Shown: positions 1 through 10,747 of the stretch, piece by piece | How positions within the stretch are numbered: the stretch's first letter is position 1 | Layout of the letters: every line of letters begins with the position of its first letter | DNA from: Typha latifolia | Taxonomy: Eukaryota; Streptophyta; Magnoliopsida; Poales; Typhaceae | Assembly (NCBI GenBank): GCA_019914945.1 | Contig: CM034110.1 | Location: 6,031,808-6,095,807 of the forward strand | Direction: 5' to 3' | DNA length: 64,000 nt | Position numbers and translations under genes: made by a program | Notes under the pieces: model-generated | Told to the model about the DNA's origin: nothing | The model's input: the letters and a program-made list of their open reading frames with translations, nothing else | Database searches by the model: none

Positions 1-1204
1 AGCAGTGGCATTCAAGTAGTAAGAATGCATTTTCCTTATAGGCCGTCAAAGAGTAGAGAGTATCATATATTAGCCCGGACCATCTTAATCTAATCTCTCT
101 CAACCTAGTTAAGCATAGCAAGAGCATTCATGGCCACAAAGGCCACACGAATAAGCTGCATGTCCTCAATGGCCATGCCACTGAGATGCTTAGCAGGGAG
201 AATCTCCCAGTAGACGAGATGAAGCTCTCGCTTGCCATATGACCATGGTCCCAGAAAAAAAAAAAAGCTGCTATATGTGGAGAAGATAAGGTGGACATAA
301 GCATGAGCAGCCAAATTTGAGTTAAAGGAGATTATAGCCAAACCTATAAGGTGCTACTTGATGAAGAAAAAACAATGCTTTGTGATCTTTCAACATGTGA
401 GGCTTAGGTGAAATGTGGCTCCCATATATGAAAAAAAAAGAAAAAGAAAGAGAGGAAGGACCCAACATTTGCATTAAAGGTTTGATAGATTTGTTGAATA
501 AGAGATGAGAGAGTTCAAAGGGACCATCACTAAGATTCAATAATCTATCATAATCCCTATAAAACAGTACAACATTGACCAAAATAAACTATCCTCTGTT
601 CTAGTACACATGCAGAGACTATAGGGAAAAGAAAGGTGATTGACAAAGATTGGAAAAGTGAAAGTTTAAACGAAAAGGAGGGTGATGAGAATTATATCAC
701 AGTAGAGATTCAGAGAAAATATGAGAATAAAGTGACAGTGAGAGGATTAATATATACTAGTAGGAAGAGAGTAGTCCGGTACAAAAATGGGGAGGGAGAT
801 GAAGATAATTTTAACACAAATGAAACAAAAATTGATGAGATAACTATTTTGAATAAAAAGCCATTGAGAAAGGAGTTATTTTAAAGTATTTAAAATATTT
901 GGGTCTTAGAGTTACATTAATATATATATATATATATATATTTTTCATTTAGGAGGTATAAATCAATACATCATCATAATTCACGAGGTGCAAATCAACT
1001 AAATCAAAATTTCTCCTTTTATCTTTTTATCAGATATTTACCCTCTAGATCCAAACTTACTAATTTCTAATTTAAAACTACTATGAAATGAAATATGTAA
1101 TTTATAGAGTTATTATTGGGGTGGAGATAGTCAATATTTCAAGGATTCTAGTTTTTTTATTCTTTAAAAAAAAAATTTTGAACTACTCTCAACAATAATA
1201 AATA
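1..1204. other. Intergenic, no gene seen
   Basis: This is AT-rich sequence with stops in all frames at short intervals. A short (TA)n run lies at about 919-941. An open stretch at 636-884 (plus) begins with GTG rather than ATG and has low-complexity Lys/Glu/Asn composition, so I do not call it a gene. Confidence 0.6.
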
Positions 1205-1382
1205 GACTCGCTAATTATTCTGTTGATTGGCTTGCTAATCATGGTAGAATCATTGGCTATGGTTATAACTTTTGATCGATATTCTATAATTGTTGTTGGC
1301 TTTCAACTCTAATGGAGCTTTTTATAATCGTGGAAGTTGGTTTATAAAATCTTATTTTCTTTTGAGAAAAAAATAATAAATA
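1205..1382 (+). mobile_element. LINE 3'-end fragment (copy 1)
   Basis: The sequence aligns by eye with two other places in this window (about 42570-42770 and 47370-47460). All three share the wording of a plant non-LTR retrotransposon RNase H tail (reading like ADWLANFGRTNGYGY in the best copy), then a GTGGAAGTT-GTTTATAAAATC 3' untranslated end and an A-rich tail. This copy is degenerate and noncoding. It is a 5'-truncated insertion with its tail on the plus strand. Confidence 0.5.
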
Positions 1383-1404
1383 GGCCTCGTTTTATTTTAG
1401 CAAT

Positions 1405-2765
1405 AAGCTTAGTTCTAGAATATGTATTACTATTTATTATTCATGAAATGAGGTCTTTATTTTAGAAATAACTATTTTATGTTTATTTATATTCTCGAAT
1501 AATAACGTAATATAAAGTGAAGGAAAAAATAAATTATTTATAAAATTATTATGAATACTCTTTAATTTGATATAAAGTAAATTGATGGGATAAATATTAA
1601 AAGTAAATTAGTAACTGAGTTAGTGTGTGGTATAAGATATAATTTAGATGAATAAGGAGTCGTAATTAAGCCCCGATTTTAAAAGACTTTTTATCAATTT
1701 TAATTTCATATATTTTTGGTTTTCTAAATATTTTTTTGTCTATTTAATTAAATTAATCTGGAAGTCCTTTTAATAAAATTTTGGGCCCCGGGAAGGCATT
1801 AAGTAACTCCCACTGGTCCAGTCTCGTCACCGTAGGGGTCTACTCCTTTGTACATCGGTGAGTTGGGTTGGTTGTTTTGCATCCAAGCCCTTGGCATTTT
1901 CAAAATTGCATAGTCCATTTACACGAATAAGAGCATTTTACTTCATAATCTTATTTCAGTACCAAAAAAGGAGAAAAACGAACAAACAAACAAACAAACC
2001 GAAGGTCCTCGACAGAAATATTGCTTAATCAGAGGGGTTTATCTGCTAAAATAGCAAGGAATCCTGGCGGTGCCCACCACGTGTACTATACTATCTAGAG
2101 TAGAGTGAGGCTAGGAACCGGTCAACGTACCGCAGGGTGGTAAAGATAAGACTGCACGGCGTGATGCGACGAATCACATCGTCCGATCCGTCAGTTAACT
2201 CTATCAAGTCCGCGTGATCCGGCGGTTGTCGTATAACGAAATAGTGAATAGAGCGATCGCATGTGATCCCGACACCGCCGGTGACTCTTCGCCGGAAAAG
2301 GTAAGAAGTGTAATAAATATTAAATCAAGGAGGGATTTTCCCATACTACGTGTTTTTATTACAGGTTACTCCCTGTATTTTCGGTATTTCTAATTCAGTA
2401 CATGTATTTTCAGTAAAACATCTAAAACAAAAGTGCTAGTTATAGAATATATATTCATCTTTATTATTAAAAAAAAATGAGATCTTTATTTTAAAAATAA
2501 CTATTCTTATATTTACGTGTATTATGAATTAAGGATATAATCTTAAAAGAAAAAATTAGAAAATTATGTTTTATTTTTTATAAAATTACCATTAATGCTC
2601 TTTGATTTAATATAAAGTAGATTAGCGAAATATATTTTAAAGGTAAATTAGTAATTATAAAATATAATTTTGATGAATAATATTTGTATTTTAGAATGAT
2701 ATTATTATAATATTTAACTATTATTTTAAAATAAAGAGTTATATTCTAAAATAAAAAAAAAATTT
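1405..2765. repeat. Pair of diverged direct repeats, MITE-like
   Basis: Two segments, about 1405-1665 and 2437-2700, share a common order of blocks: TAGAATAT, GAGGTCTTTATTTTAGAAATAACTATT-like, TTTATAAAATTA, ATGCTCTTTGATTT-like, ATATAAAGTA and GTAAATTAGTAA. Both are AT-rich and noncoding. The second copy ends near 2755 with an inverted version of its opening block (TATTCTAAAATA), which suggests terminal inverted repeats. The family is not identified. Unrelated sequence separates the copies, so this is two insertions or an old segmental duplication. Confidence 0.45.
2040..2310. promoter_or_regulatory. GC-rich island with a G-box, gene unknown
   Basis: The composition is abruptly richer in G+C than its flanks and has no open frame. 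It contains a CCACGTGT G-box core at about 2077 and several CpG-rich blocks. This looks like a plant promoter or 5'-flanking region, but I cannot find the gene it would serve inside the window. A minus-strand gene ending left of position 1 is possible. Confidence 0.3.
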
Positions 2766-2974
2766 ATACAATGAAGAGGCTAATAAATATGCATTAATAA
2801 ATATCCATCGTCGTGGCCACCACATCACTTCCTCTTTTTCTCTTTTCTTTTTTTTTCAAGAAAAAAAGACGAAGAAAACATAAGCAATTTATATATTTAT
2901 AAATTATTTTGTATATTATAACAAGATATTTTTTTAGCACCGTGTAAGTTAACCCAGAGTGTTAAATATGACAA

Positions 2975-3260
2975 TTATAAGAAAAAAATAAAGGGTTGGG
3001 TTACAAATTCCTCAAGTAAAATATAAGATGTGATTTGTAAAATTTGTTATTAAGATTCCATGTGATTTTATTAAAATTCTAAGATATTTCTTTTAAATAA
3101 TAATTATACGGAAAAATGAAGGGTTAGGTTATAAAATCTTTAAATACGGAGCCTAATAGATAAAATATAGGGTGTGATTTGTAAAATTTATAATTAAATT
3201 TTATTTTATTTTATTAGAATTCAGGTAGCAATATATAAAAAGAAAAACAGGGTGTAAACT
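2975..3260. repeat. Short diverged tandem duplication
   Basis: Two consecutive blocks beginning near 2985 and 3115 share AAGGGTTRGGTTAYAAA, then TAAAATATARGRTGTGATTTGTAAAATTT and ATTAAAATTC-like text. They are noncoding and AT-rich, with an offset of roughly 130 bp. This may be the inside of an old MITE. Confidence 0.4.
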
Positions 3261-3319
3261 GTAATAAATAGACCGTAGGGCTCTAAATGAAAAAGAAGGC
3301 CCTATTAAAGGAAAAGGGC

Positions 3320-3462
3320 GATGGCTCTTCTGACCAGCAAAAGCGGTCAGTTTCGGGTACGCTGCTTCTGGTACGAGATCTCATATCATATGATTCTTTC
3401 CCCCCAACCCCCCCCCTCCTCTTTTTTCACTTCTCCACTTTAGAGAGAGAGAGAATTTGATG

Positions 3463-3514
<52 letters not shown>

Positions 3515-3640
3515 GATAAAGCGGCACCGTCCCGATCTGATTGACCGAATTATTTGACGGCCGTAATTCCGAAAATGCCCTCATGACGTCACGGAGACAG
3601 GCCTTTTCCCTGGAGTTGGGGTCCACTGTACACGCTTAAC
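3320..3640. promoter_or_regulatory. Promoter-like island with GA microsatellite and TGACGTCA
   Basis: A G+C-rich noncoding stretch holds a long GA repeat (about 3442-3454 and 3466-3511), a C-rich run and the palindromic bZIP-type motif TGACGTCA at about 3584-3591. The combination of GA tract and ACGT-core motifs is typical of plant gene 5' regions. No open frame follows on either strand, so the target gene is missing, degraded or outside the window. Confidence 0.3.
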
Positions 3641-4221
3641 AATTTTGCGAAAAGGTCCTTTTAAAGTTTAAACGTGGCCTTTTTTTTTAATGTTGAGGAT
3701 TTCTCAAGGAGATGGGTTTATAATATTTTAATCTCTTTGAATTTTTTTATGTTTAATACAATTATCGAAAATTCTAGATCAGAATTAGATTTTTTTAATT
3801 ACATAAAATTTTAAATATTATTTAAAAATATAAAAAAATTCTAAAATTTAGGAAACATGACAAAAAATAATAATCATTCGCATAAGAGCCTTAAAAATTA
3901 AATAAAGTACTAATTTACTAAAAAATCAAAACTTCAATGAATACCAAGATGGCTCTCGTAAATTCGTACTGTCTTCATCATAATAACCATAAATTTGAAA
4001 ATAATGATGTCTAGGGTTTAGTGCTCCAAAAAGTTATTGCATCATATTAAATGAATCTTGTTGTCTCTAAGGATGTGTACATATTGTGTCCGAAGATAAT
4101 GAGGAGGATAATAACTAACATATAAATCATGTGATTATTCTAAATAATGAATACTTGATGAATCATAGTTCGTTGGAGTGAGATTGCATTGCCAGAGTTT
4201 GTCGAAGTTCGTTGATGCTAG
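3641..4221. other. Intergenic, nothing recognised
   Basis: This is AT-rich sequence without open frames or clear repeat structure. Confidence 0.5.
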
Positions 4222-4439
4222 ATCTCTCCGTTAAATAATGGGAATGAGAATAAAAGAAGAAAGGATTGAAAGAGAGAGAGAGTGAGAATAAAAGAGTAAA
4301 GAGAGAAAAGGGAAAGAGCTTAGCTTAGGGATCTCTCCGTTAAATAATGGGAATGAGAATAAAAGAAGAAAGAATTGAAAGAGAGAGAGAGTGAGAATAA
4401 AAGAGTAAAGAGAGAAAAGGGAAAGAGCTTAGCTTAGGG
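4222..4439. repeat. 109-bp tandem duplication, two copies
   Basis: The block 4222-4330 is repeated immediately at 4331-4439. Both start ATCTCTCCGTTAAATAATGG and end AGCTTAGCTTAGGG, and I see only one substitution (AAGGATTGAA versus AAGAATTGAA). Each copy contains a short GA run. The near identity means a recent event. It is noncoding. Confidence 0.9.
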
Positions 4440-4969
4440 ATCGAGTCGGATCCGGGTCAGATCCATAATAGATTTGGCTTAGCTTAATCAAAATTGGTTG
4501 ATCCCGATCTAGATCGGGTTCGACCGATCCAACTAGCCTTGGTTAATTATATTTGGACTAGACTTAAAAGTGCTACCAAAAAAAAAAAAAAAAATTGTCG
4601 GGCTAAGCCCCGAACTAGATTAGTTAGTTTCATTTCTTAGTCTTGAATTTTTAGATAGTAAAGTTGATTAGATATGAAAAAGATAAAAAGATGTTTGATT
4701 ACTAAACTTATTTAAGAGTTCCTGAACCAGTTTAAGGGGTGTTCCTTAACTCAAAACAAACAACGCCTCAAGGCTTGTCAGCTCAACTCGAGCTCTAAAT
4801 GAGCCGAGCCAAGTTAAACTCATCTCGTGTTCAGCTCAAATAGACTTGATATATAATATGTGAGATGATATATATATAAACCAAGATAAATGTATAAATG
4901 TTATATAACATAGGTTGGTTAAAGTAGTGATCTGAACCGAGTCAAATCGGATCACATCAAAGGGAGATT
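4440..4969. other. Intergenic with repeat-like GATC/GAGCTC-rich text
   Basis: There is no open frame. The stretch is rich in short words such as GATCCGGGTCAGATCC and GAGCTCTAAATGAGCCGAGCC, which also mark a 323-bp MITE later in the window (25760-26082). A related degraded element may lie here. An A-run sits at about 4579-4594. Confidence 0.35.
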
Positions 4970-5640
4970 AGGCTCAATGGATTCAGCTTAATTATTTTAT
5001 TTAGTTATTTAGTTTAGTTAGAGTCTTAGCAGGTTAGGATTTTATTTAATTAGCTAAATCAAACTCTGCGCAGTTTTGAGAAAATATTCGCAGAATATTC
5101 TACATATATCCAAATAATATCAAACTAGTTGGATAAAATCGCCAACCTCCAGGTCTACAACTTTGATAAGGTTGCCAACTCAAGATCTATAACTTTGATA
5201 TTTATGATTTCTCCAGATTCAGAATCTATCTACGACAAAACGAAAGCTTAATTCGAGAAGATAAGCGACGAAACGAAGGGTTAATTCGAGAAGATAAGGA
5301 AGACTAGTTTAGTTGGTTTATTAGATTTTCAACTTAGTTGTTGGTTAGTTAGGATCTGTTAGAGTTATTTAACTTAATTGATAAGTCCCTAGGGTGAGCC
5401 TCTATAAATATGTGGAGGAAAACTTTATCGGAGAAAATCTTAGATAATTGAATTGGCTTTGAACTTTATCTCATTCTTAACTTGTCTCTAGCCATTGACG
5501 CCCTCTCCCTCCTCCCTTTTTCCACCGCCCAAGTTTTTGGTTGGCCTCTTCTAGCTTCTAACCCCCCTATTCTACAACAACTTCCCCCTCTTCATACCAA
5601 GAATTAAACCTAATATCTATCTAGCCATTGGTGGGCTATC
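4970..5640 (+). mobile_element. Degenerate LTR-retrotransposon-like sequence
   Basis: The stretch has the feel of a plant LTR on the plus strand: an A/T-rich U3-like part, a TATAAATA box at about 5403, and then a pyrimidine-rich leader (CTCTCCCTCCTCCC). No open polyprotein follows and I could not define both ends or a primer-binding site. A solo or truncated LTR is the simplest reading, but the family is unknown. Confidence 0.3.
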
Positions 5641-5762
5641 AAATTAGGATATAATTGACCTCGGCCACTATTTGATCGATATCTTGAGATCTAACCGTCT
5701 GAATCCCATGATCTTAGATTTGTTGGAAAGCTCTCTCCAAGAGCAACAATATATCCAAATTC

Positions 5763-6414
5763 AAGAGGATCCGATTGGGTAGATTATTCGCATATTCCCT
5801 TAGAAATTACATGCTTCATCAAGTCTATAATCGTTGCGAATTGGATTTGTAACGCCCCCGCCCGGCACGGGCATGTGCACGCCCATGTGCCCACACAGCA
5901 CGCGCGGTGCAAGCGACAGGTCGGGCGAGGCCCGTCACACACAGATACTCTCGTGTGCACATATAATTATGACATCATCAAATAAAACATACAAACATAG
6001 CTATGATCACATAATCCACCACCAAATAAATCATACTATTAACCAAATAAACATGTTAACATATGAATATTCAAGTCCACAATAATATACACTAGACCAC
6101 TACGTAATCTGGCAGGACCCATATAGGCCACAACAAACCATCAAGATACAACTAAAACAACTAATACAAGAGTACACTATGATTCGATCTGTATTATACA
6201 AATCACTATTTAATATAAAAGAATACAAATATCAAATACTAGTACAACTCAATTTCTATATAAACTATCATCTATAACGAAGAGAAATAAGAGAGTCATG
6301 AGCAAAAGGCTCAGTGAATAGATTGTTCAGGAGGATCCGTTGGTTAGATTGTTCGCATATTTCCTTAGAAGTTGCATGCTTCATCGAGTCCAGAACTGTT
6401 ACGGATCGGATTAG
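5763..6414. repeat. ~86-bp direct repeats flanking a ~480-bp insert
   Basis: Segments at about 5763-5848 and 6330-6414 are alike (GAGGATCCG, TAGATT-TTCGCATATT, CCTTAGAA-TT-CATGCTTCATC). Between them lies 5848-6329, which starts TGTAACGCCCCCGCC and ends GATTGTTCA. It therefore has TG...CA termini like an LTR, but I see no 5-bp target duplication. The inner part is GC-rich at its left end and AT-rich afterwards. It is noncoding. Confidence 0.45.
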
Positions 6415-9161
6415 GCCAGTTCGTAACAAATAACTTCTAGTCTATTAAGTTCATGAGTTGTTGAGTAGAGCTCGATCCTTATCGAACTGAAGATGAGCCA
6501 AGCCGAGTCGAGTTTTTCTACCTCTCAAACTAAGTCGAGATGGGTCTAGCTCCCTCAAGCTCTGCCCATTTACACCCCTAGACCAAAGTGATACCAGTAA
6601 ACTTTTCTATCAACATAACAAATCCACCCAATTTAATTAAAAGATCTCTTTACATCAAATATAGTACCTAAAAAATTATTATAAATGCCCAAATTACTCT
6701 TGTTCTCAATCTGTTTGTCTAATAAATATTATAAGGGTATTTTAGTAGTTTAGATAGAGTTGCATTAAGTTGAACTAAAAATAACAGTCTCAATTTAGTT
6801 ACAAGACTGATTTGGTTTAAAAAAAATTATATTAGGGTCAAAATAGATTTTGGCATAAGTAAGAGAAGTAAATTTCATTTAATCCTAAGTTCCACTCTCT
6901 CTATCTCTCTCTCTATATATATTTTTCGTTGCTTTTAATATTTTAAAGGTATTCTGAATTAGCTTCAATTAAAAAGAAAACAGAAAATGTTCCATTAGTT
7001 TTAGAAATAAAAAACTTAAACATCTAAAATATTTAAATTTGATTTTAAAGCTATTAATATTATTTCATATCTATTTAATTAATTTAATTCATATAGATTT
7101 TATTTAAAAAAATAATGTTAGAATGCTTAGTAGCATGAAGAAAAAAAAATATACGGTGGAATGTTTTAGATACTCTGTTTTCAGAGCATTAAAAATAAAT
7201 ACAAAAAGACAAATATATATATAACAAAAAGTTGAATTGGGCGATTTGCACAGGAAAATTCTCTACTTAATTTATTAACAGTTTTGAGCTCATTAATATT
7301 TGAAAATAAATTTGAGCTTTTTTACTCGTTAAGCCTTTATTGCGAGCGTATATTTATACGCTCATCTTTACAAAATGAAAGTATATATTTTACATACTTT
7401 TTTTATATAATTTACATACACAATGCACGTCATTTTTTACTATATCCAGATGCGTATAAAATTGAAAATATAGTTTTTGCCGGTAGTCTTAGAATATGAT
7501 AGTCTTTTTTTACTTTATTAGAGATAAATAGATAAAAGAGGCTTAAAAGTATAATTCAAAAATTGAGGAGTATAAAATTAATTGCCAATATCATAAATAG
7601 AATTTTTTTTTTTTTTTCATAACTAGAGATTTTTTTCATACAAATTATAAGTGTGAATTACAATGAAATGTTTATTTTTGTTGATAATTTCTAGATGAAA
7701 GTTAGTGTTTTTTTTTTGTCATTTATTAGTCGTTATATAAGTATTAAAAGAAATATGGTTGGAGGTAGTTAGCTCAACCCTATCCTAGTAAGTAGTGGTC
7801 TATGGTCTATGGATGGTGGTGTCTTGGAATTCTGGTAAATTCTGGAGGATACTTTGGGAATTGGGAAGGTATTAGGTAGGCATGATGATGTGGGTTTTTT
7901 GAGGGATGGGAGACCACAAGAAGGATTTTATTATTAAAAAAAAAAGAGAAAGAATTTCCCATGATTTAGCTAAGAGATAATGCTTATTTATTTGTTATTT
8001 TATTTCTTTTTTTGGTTATAAATTGAATCTATTTATTGAATTTATTTATTTTTATACCGTTTAGAAAGAAATGACTCGTGAATCGAAAAGAGTGAAATTA
8101 CAATAAATAAATAAAAAAAACTTAGATTAATTTCCGGTGAAGGTTTTTTTTTTAATATTTAGTTTTTGTTATAACTTGCACCTATGTATTGAATGTATAA
8201 AGGTTCTATTGTTCTAAGTCCTCCAGGATATGGTGGGTGGGCAGACTTAGAACTTGTTTTGCATTGTGTTGTGTGTGAAGATGGCCCTATTGAATTTGGT
8301 CCGTTGTAAACCCATTCTATGTGTGGGATGACTACGGAGAATTTGGCCAACATATTAACCAATTTTGTGGGAGAGGATTAATTTATTTCTCTAAACTATA
8401 ATTAGTCCATGAGCTCAAAAACTATATAATTAGTAGATAGACTAGGATTAATGGCGGTTAGTAAAATAACAGTAGGATGTTATATTAAAATTATAAGGAA
8501 AAATGATGAGTCCAACTACAAAATCATCGTAAGAAAAAAATATAGGATAAAAATTGCAGGCTTTACGACATTTGAGAAGTAGCTCTCTTAGGCACCCCTA
8601 GCAATTTGGGACAACATAATAATGCAACTCGAAGCCCTAATCAATTGCCTAAGTACTCTAAATTGATAGTAGATTTTGTTCCTGAATTCAGGTAAACCAT
8701 TTAAATATTGTGCTCTGGTGGTATGAATGTTCCTCTATTGTTGTTCTCTAATTATTGTGCATATATTTGTGAATGTTACGTGCTCTATTTGTATTTATTT
8801 GTTTATGGTATTGTAGCAAGCATACGTTCCTAATTGCATTATAACTTACAGGCGATCATCATATGGAAACAATCTCTCTAATAACAAGTGAATAAATAAC
8901 ATCACAAATTTTTGCCTCTGTGAACCTAAGGAGCCTCATACACTTTGATCAACAAAAAGAAAAAAAGAACATTCGAAGCTTGTTCACTCTTAGATCTTAA
9001 AAGAGTTTGTGGCAATAATAGAGACAGGTTCCTTTCAGAAGAAATCAATAATGTAAAAGATCTACAATGCCAATTCCAAATAGTTTAAGACGGTTGACAC
9101 CTTTTTAATCTTCATCTTCATAGTGGTCTTACTTCTTCAAGAGCATTGATAGAAATATCCT
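6415..9161. other. Intergenic, AT-rich, no gene
   Basis: No credible coding sequence is present; small open stretches at 7284-7499 and 8159-8362 are compositional. A fragment ending TTTACACCCCTA near 6583, preceded by GAGTCGAG/GAGCTC text, resembles the end of a hAT-type MITE like the one at 25760-26082. A/T homopolymers are common. Confidence 0.5.
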
Positions 9162-9539
9162 TCACTGTATAGAATTATCCTCACTATTTGTTGCAAATGC
9201 ATCATGACAACCATAAGGATATAGAGCTAAAATCTTCAGTTGCATATGACGTAAGCTGACGGCAAACCTGATGGCGTCATCCATCGCTGTTCGAGCAGTG
9301 GCCAGTGCTTCTCCCATCTCTCTGTTGCTTATATAGTGTGAATTGAGCTGAAAGAGGATCTTGTCATGCCTGTCTTGGAACCTCAATACCCTTTCCTCTG
9401 CTTGCTCCAGAGCCTCCGTCACGAGCCGGAGCAACTCCGTGATGTTGTGGCGCCTTTGCCATCTTTTCAGCTCCGGGACGCTGAGCAAGACCAAGGAAGA
9501 AAGCCCTGTGAAAAAGGAAAGGATGTGAACAAGACCCAT
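9162..9539 (-). CDS. Small helical protein with N-terminal hydrophobic segment, unknown function
   Basis: The frame encodes 125 aa from the first in-frame ATG at 9539; an upstream in-frame extension to 9620 begins with TTG and was not used. Residues 2-21 are hydrophobic (IL, FF, LVLLS), as in a signal anchor. Then comes a charged stretch with ELKRWQRRHN and a long helix-prone region rich in Leu, Glu, Ala and Arg (residues about 30-105) that could form a coiled coil. The composition looks like a real protein. I do not recognise the family. A possible 3' splice site (TTTTATAG) lies about 70 bp upstream of the ATG, and a consensus donor (CTG then GTAAGC, about 10373) lies further upstream, so the transcript may have an upstream exon. 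It sits downstream of the PPR gene on the same strand. Confidence 0.55.
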   Translation of the reverse strand: MGLVHILSFFTGLSSLVLLSVPELKRWQRRHNITELLRLVTEALEQAEERVLRFQDRHDKILFQLNSHYISNREMGEALATARTAMDDAIRFAVSLRHMQLKILALYPYGCHDAFATNSEDNSIQ

Positions 9540-10747
9540 GGAGGAAGTGAGAGAAAGAGAGATGTAGAAGGGCAAAGAGAATGGATGGGATTCCTTGCTT
9601 TGGCATAAGGCTAACCTCAACAGCTATAAAACAATTCAGAAGAAATCATATTAAGTCTGTCACATAAAGAAGCCGCACAATAAGTCAGGAATGTTTCTCC
9701 AAGAGCTCAGCCTCTTCTCAGGAATCTTGTTGCTTTACTAGTAAAAAAAGAATTTCAAATGGATATTTGCATATTAAGTCCTCTCCTTACAAGTATGGCC
9801 ACAAAAACAACAGCTGATTATTCCTTGTTTAGGAGTCAATAACCATCAGCTTGTAAAATATATTTCCAGCATGTTGTTTTCTTGCCAAAATGCCCTCACA
9901 AATGGTATTTCTTTTCTCGAAATCAGGAGATTTATGTGTTATCCTAGACAAAGGACCTTTTGCAATTAATTATATTTGAATTTTCAATTTAGTATGTAAA
10001 CTGAATGCATGTATTTTCTACGATTGATGCTCATTTTTATTATAATAGAATGCACACAATTTACAAATGATGCACACACTAAAATCTATTATTGCAAATC
10101 AAACAAATCAAATGCAATTAAATTACAAAATCCCTCCTAAATAATAATAATAATATAGGTTGCATAACCAATGGACAAAATGAAAGATAAACTAGACAGC
10201 AGAACTGATCTTCTTTCTTTTCTACATCTTCCAGCTACTCATAAAAAGAGAAGACTTTAATTTTGTCAAATTCAATAGATATCAGCCACTAATTTAGCTA
10301 TCTTATATGGAAATCTTATTATGCACTCATAATCTAAATAATTCATGATAGGGTGTCATGTTAAAGCTTACCAGCATGTACCCAATGCAAGTTGGAGTCA
10401 CCAAAGCAGAGAGGTAAGACCGTGTAAATATTCTCATCCTTCCGATACCACTGATAAGTGGTGAGGGACTCCATAGAAGTTTTAGATAAACTGGTGAGTT
10501 CTCTGCCAAAATTGATTGCTGTCATTTTCAGAATCTGTACATCCATACTCTCCAAGCATTCATGCCAATTCCTCATTAGTCTCATTTGAACGAACATTAT
10601 GCGAGACTCTGATTAATATCCTTCCTCAACTACATTGGCAGGAGCCTTCAGAAACCAAACGAAGCCCATGTCTCTCTAACAACAGATTTGTGCATCCATA
10701 AGCCCATTAAAAGCATTCATGTCAAACTTCTCGTTGCTGTCATTTGA
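9540..10747 (-). other. Region between the small-protein gene and the PPR gene
   Basis: No independent gene is called. The minus strand from 10597 down to 10373 is open in one frame and ends in a strong donor, ATGCTG followed by GTAAGC. It could be a 5' exon of the 9.2-kb gene or a spliced 3' untranslated part of the PPR transcript, whose stop codon is only about 150-370 bp away. The remainder is AT-rich. Confidence 0.4.

Noticed and set aside
636..884. Open frame of 82 codons near the left edge
   Set aside because: It begins with GTG, has a skewed composition and no recognisable motif, and lies in AT-rich intergenic sequence.
3466..3511. GA microsatellite as a possible array of a defence or CRISPR-like kind
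   Set aside because: It is a plain dinucleotide run. No spacer-repeat structure is present anywhere in this eukaryotic window.
5834..6085. 83-codon open frame with Cys/Thr/His-rich start
   Set aside because: It runs across the GC-rich end of a repeat into AT-rich text with an abrupt composition change and has no motif.
10327..10597. Open frames on the minus strand between the PPR and 9.2-kb genes
   Set aside because: Two overlapping frames of 60-78 codons with no motif. The strong donor at their end suggests an untranslated exon rather than a separate protein.
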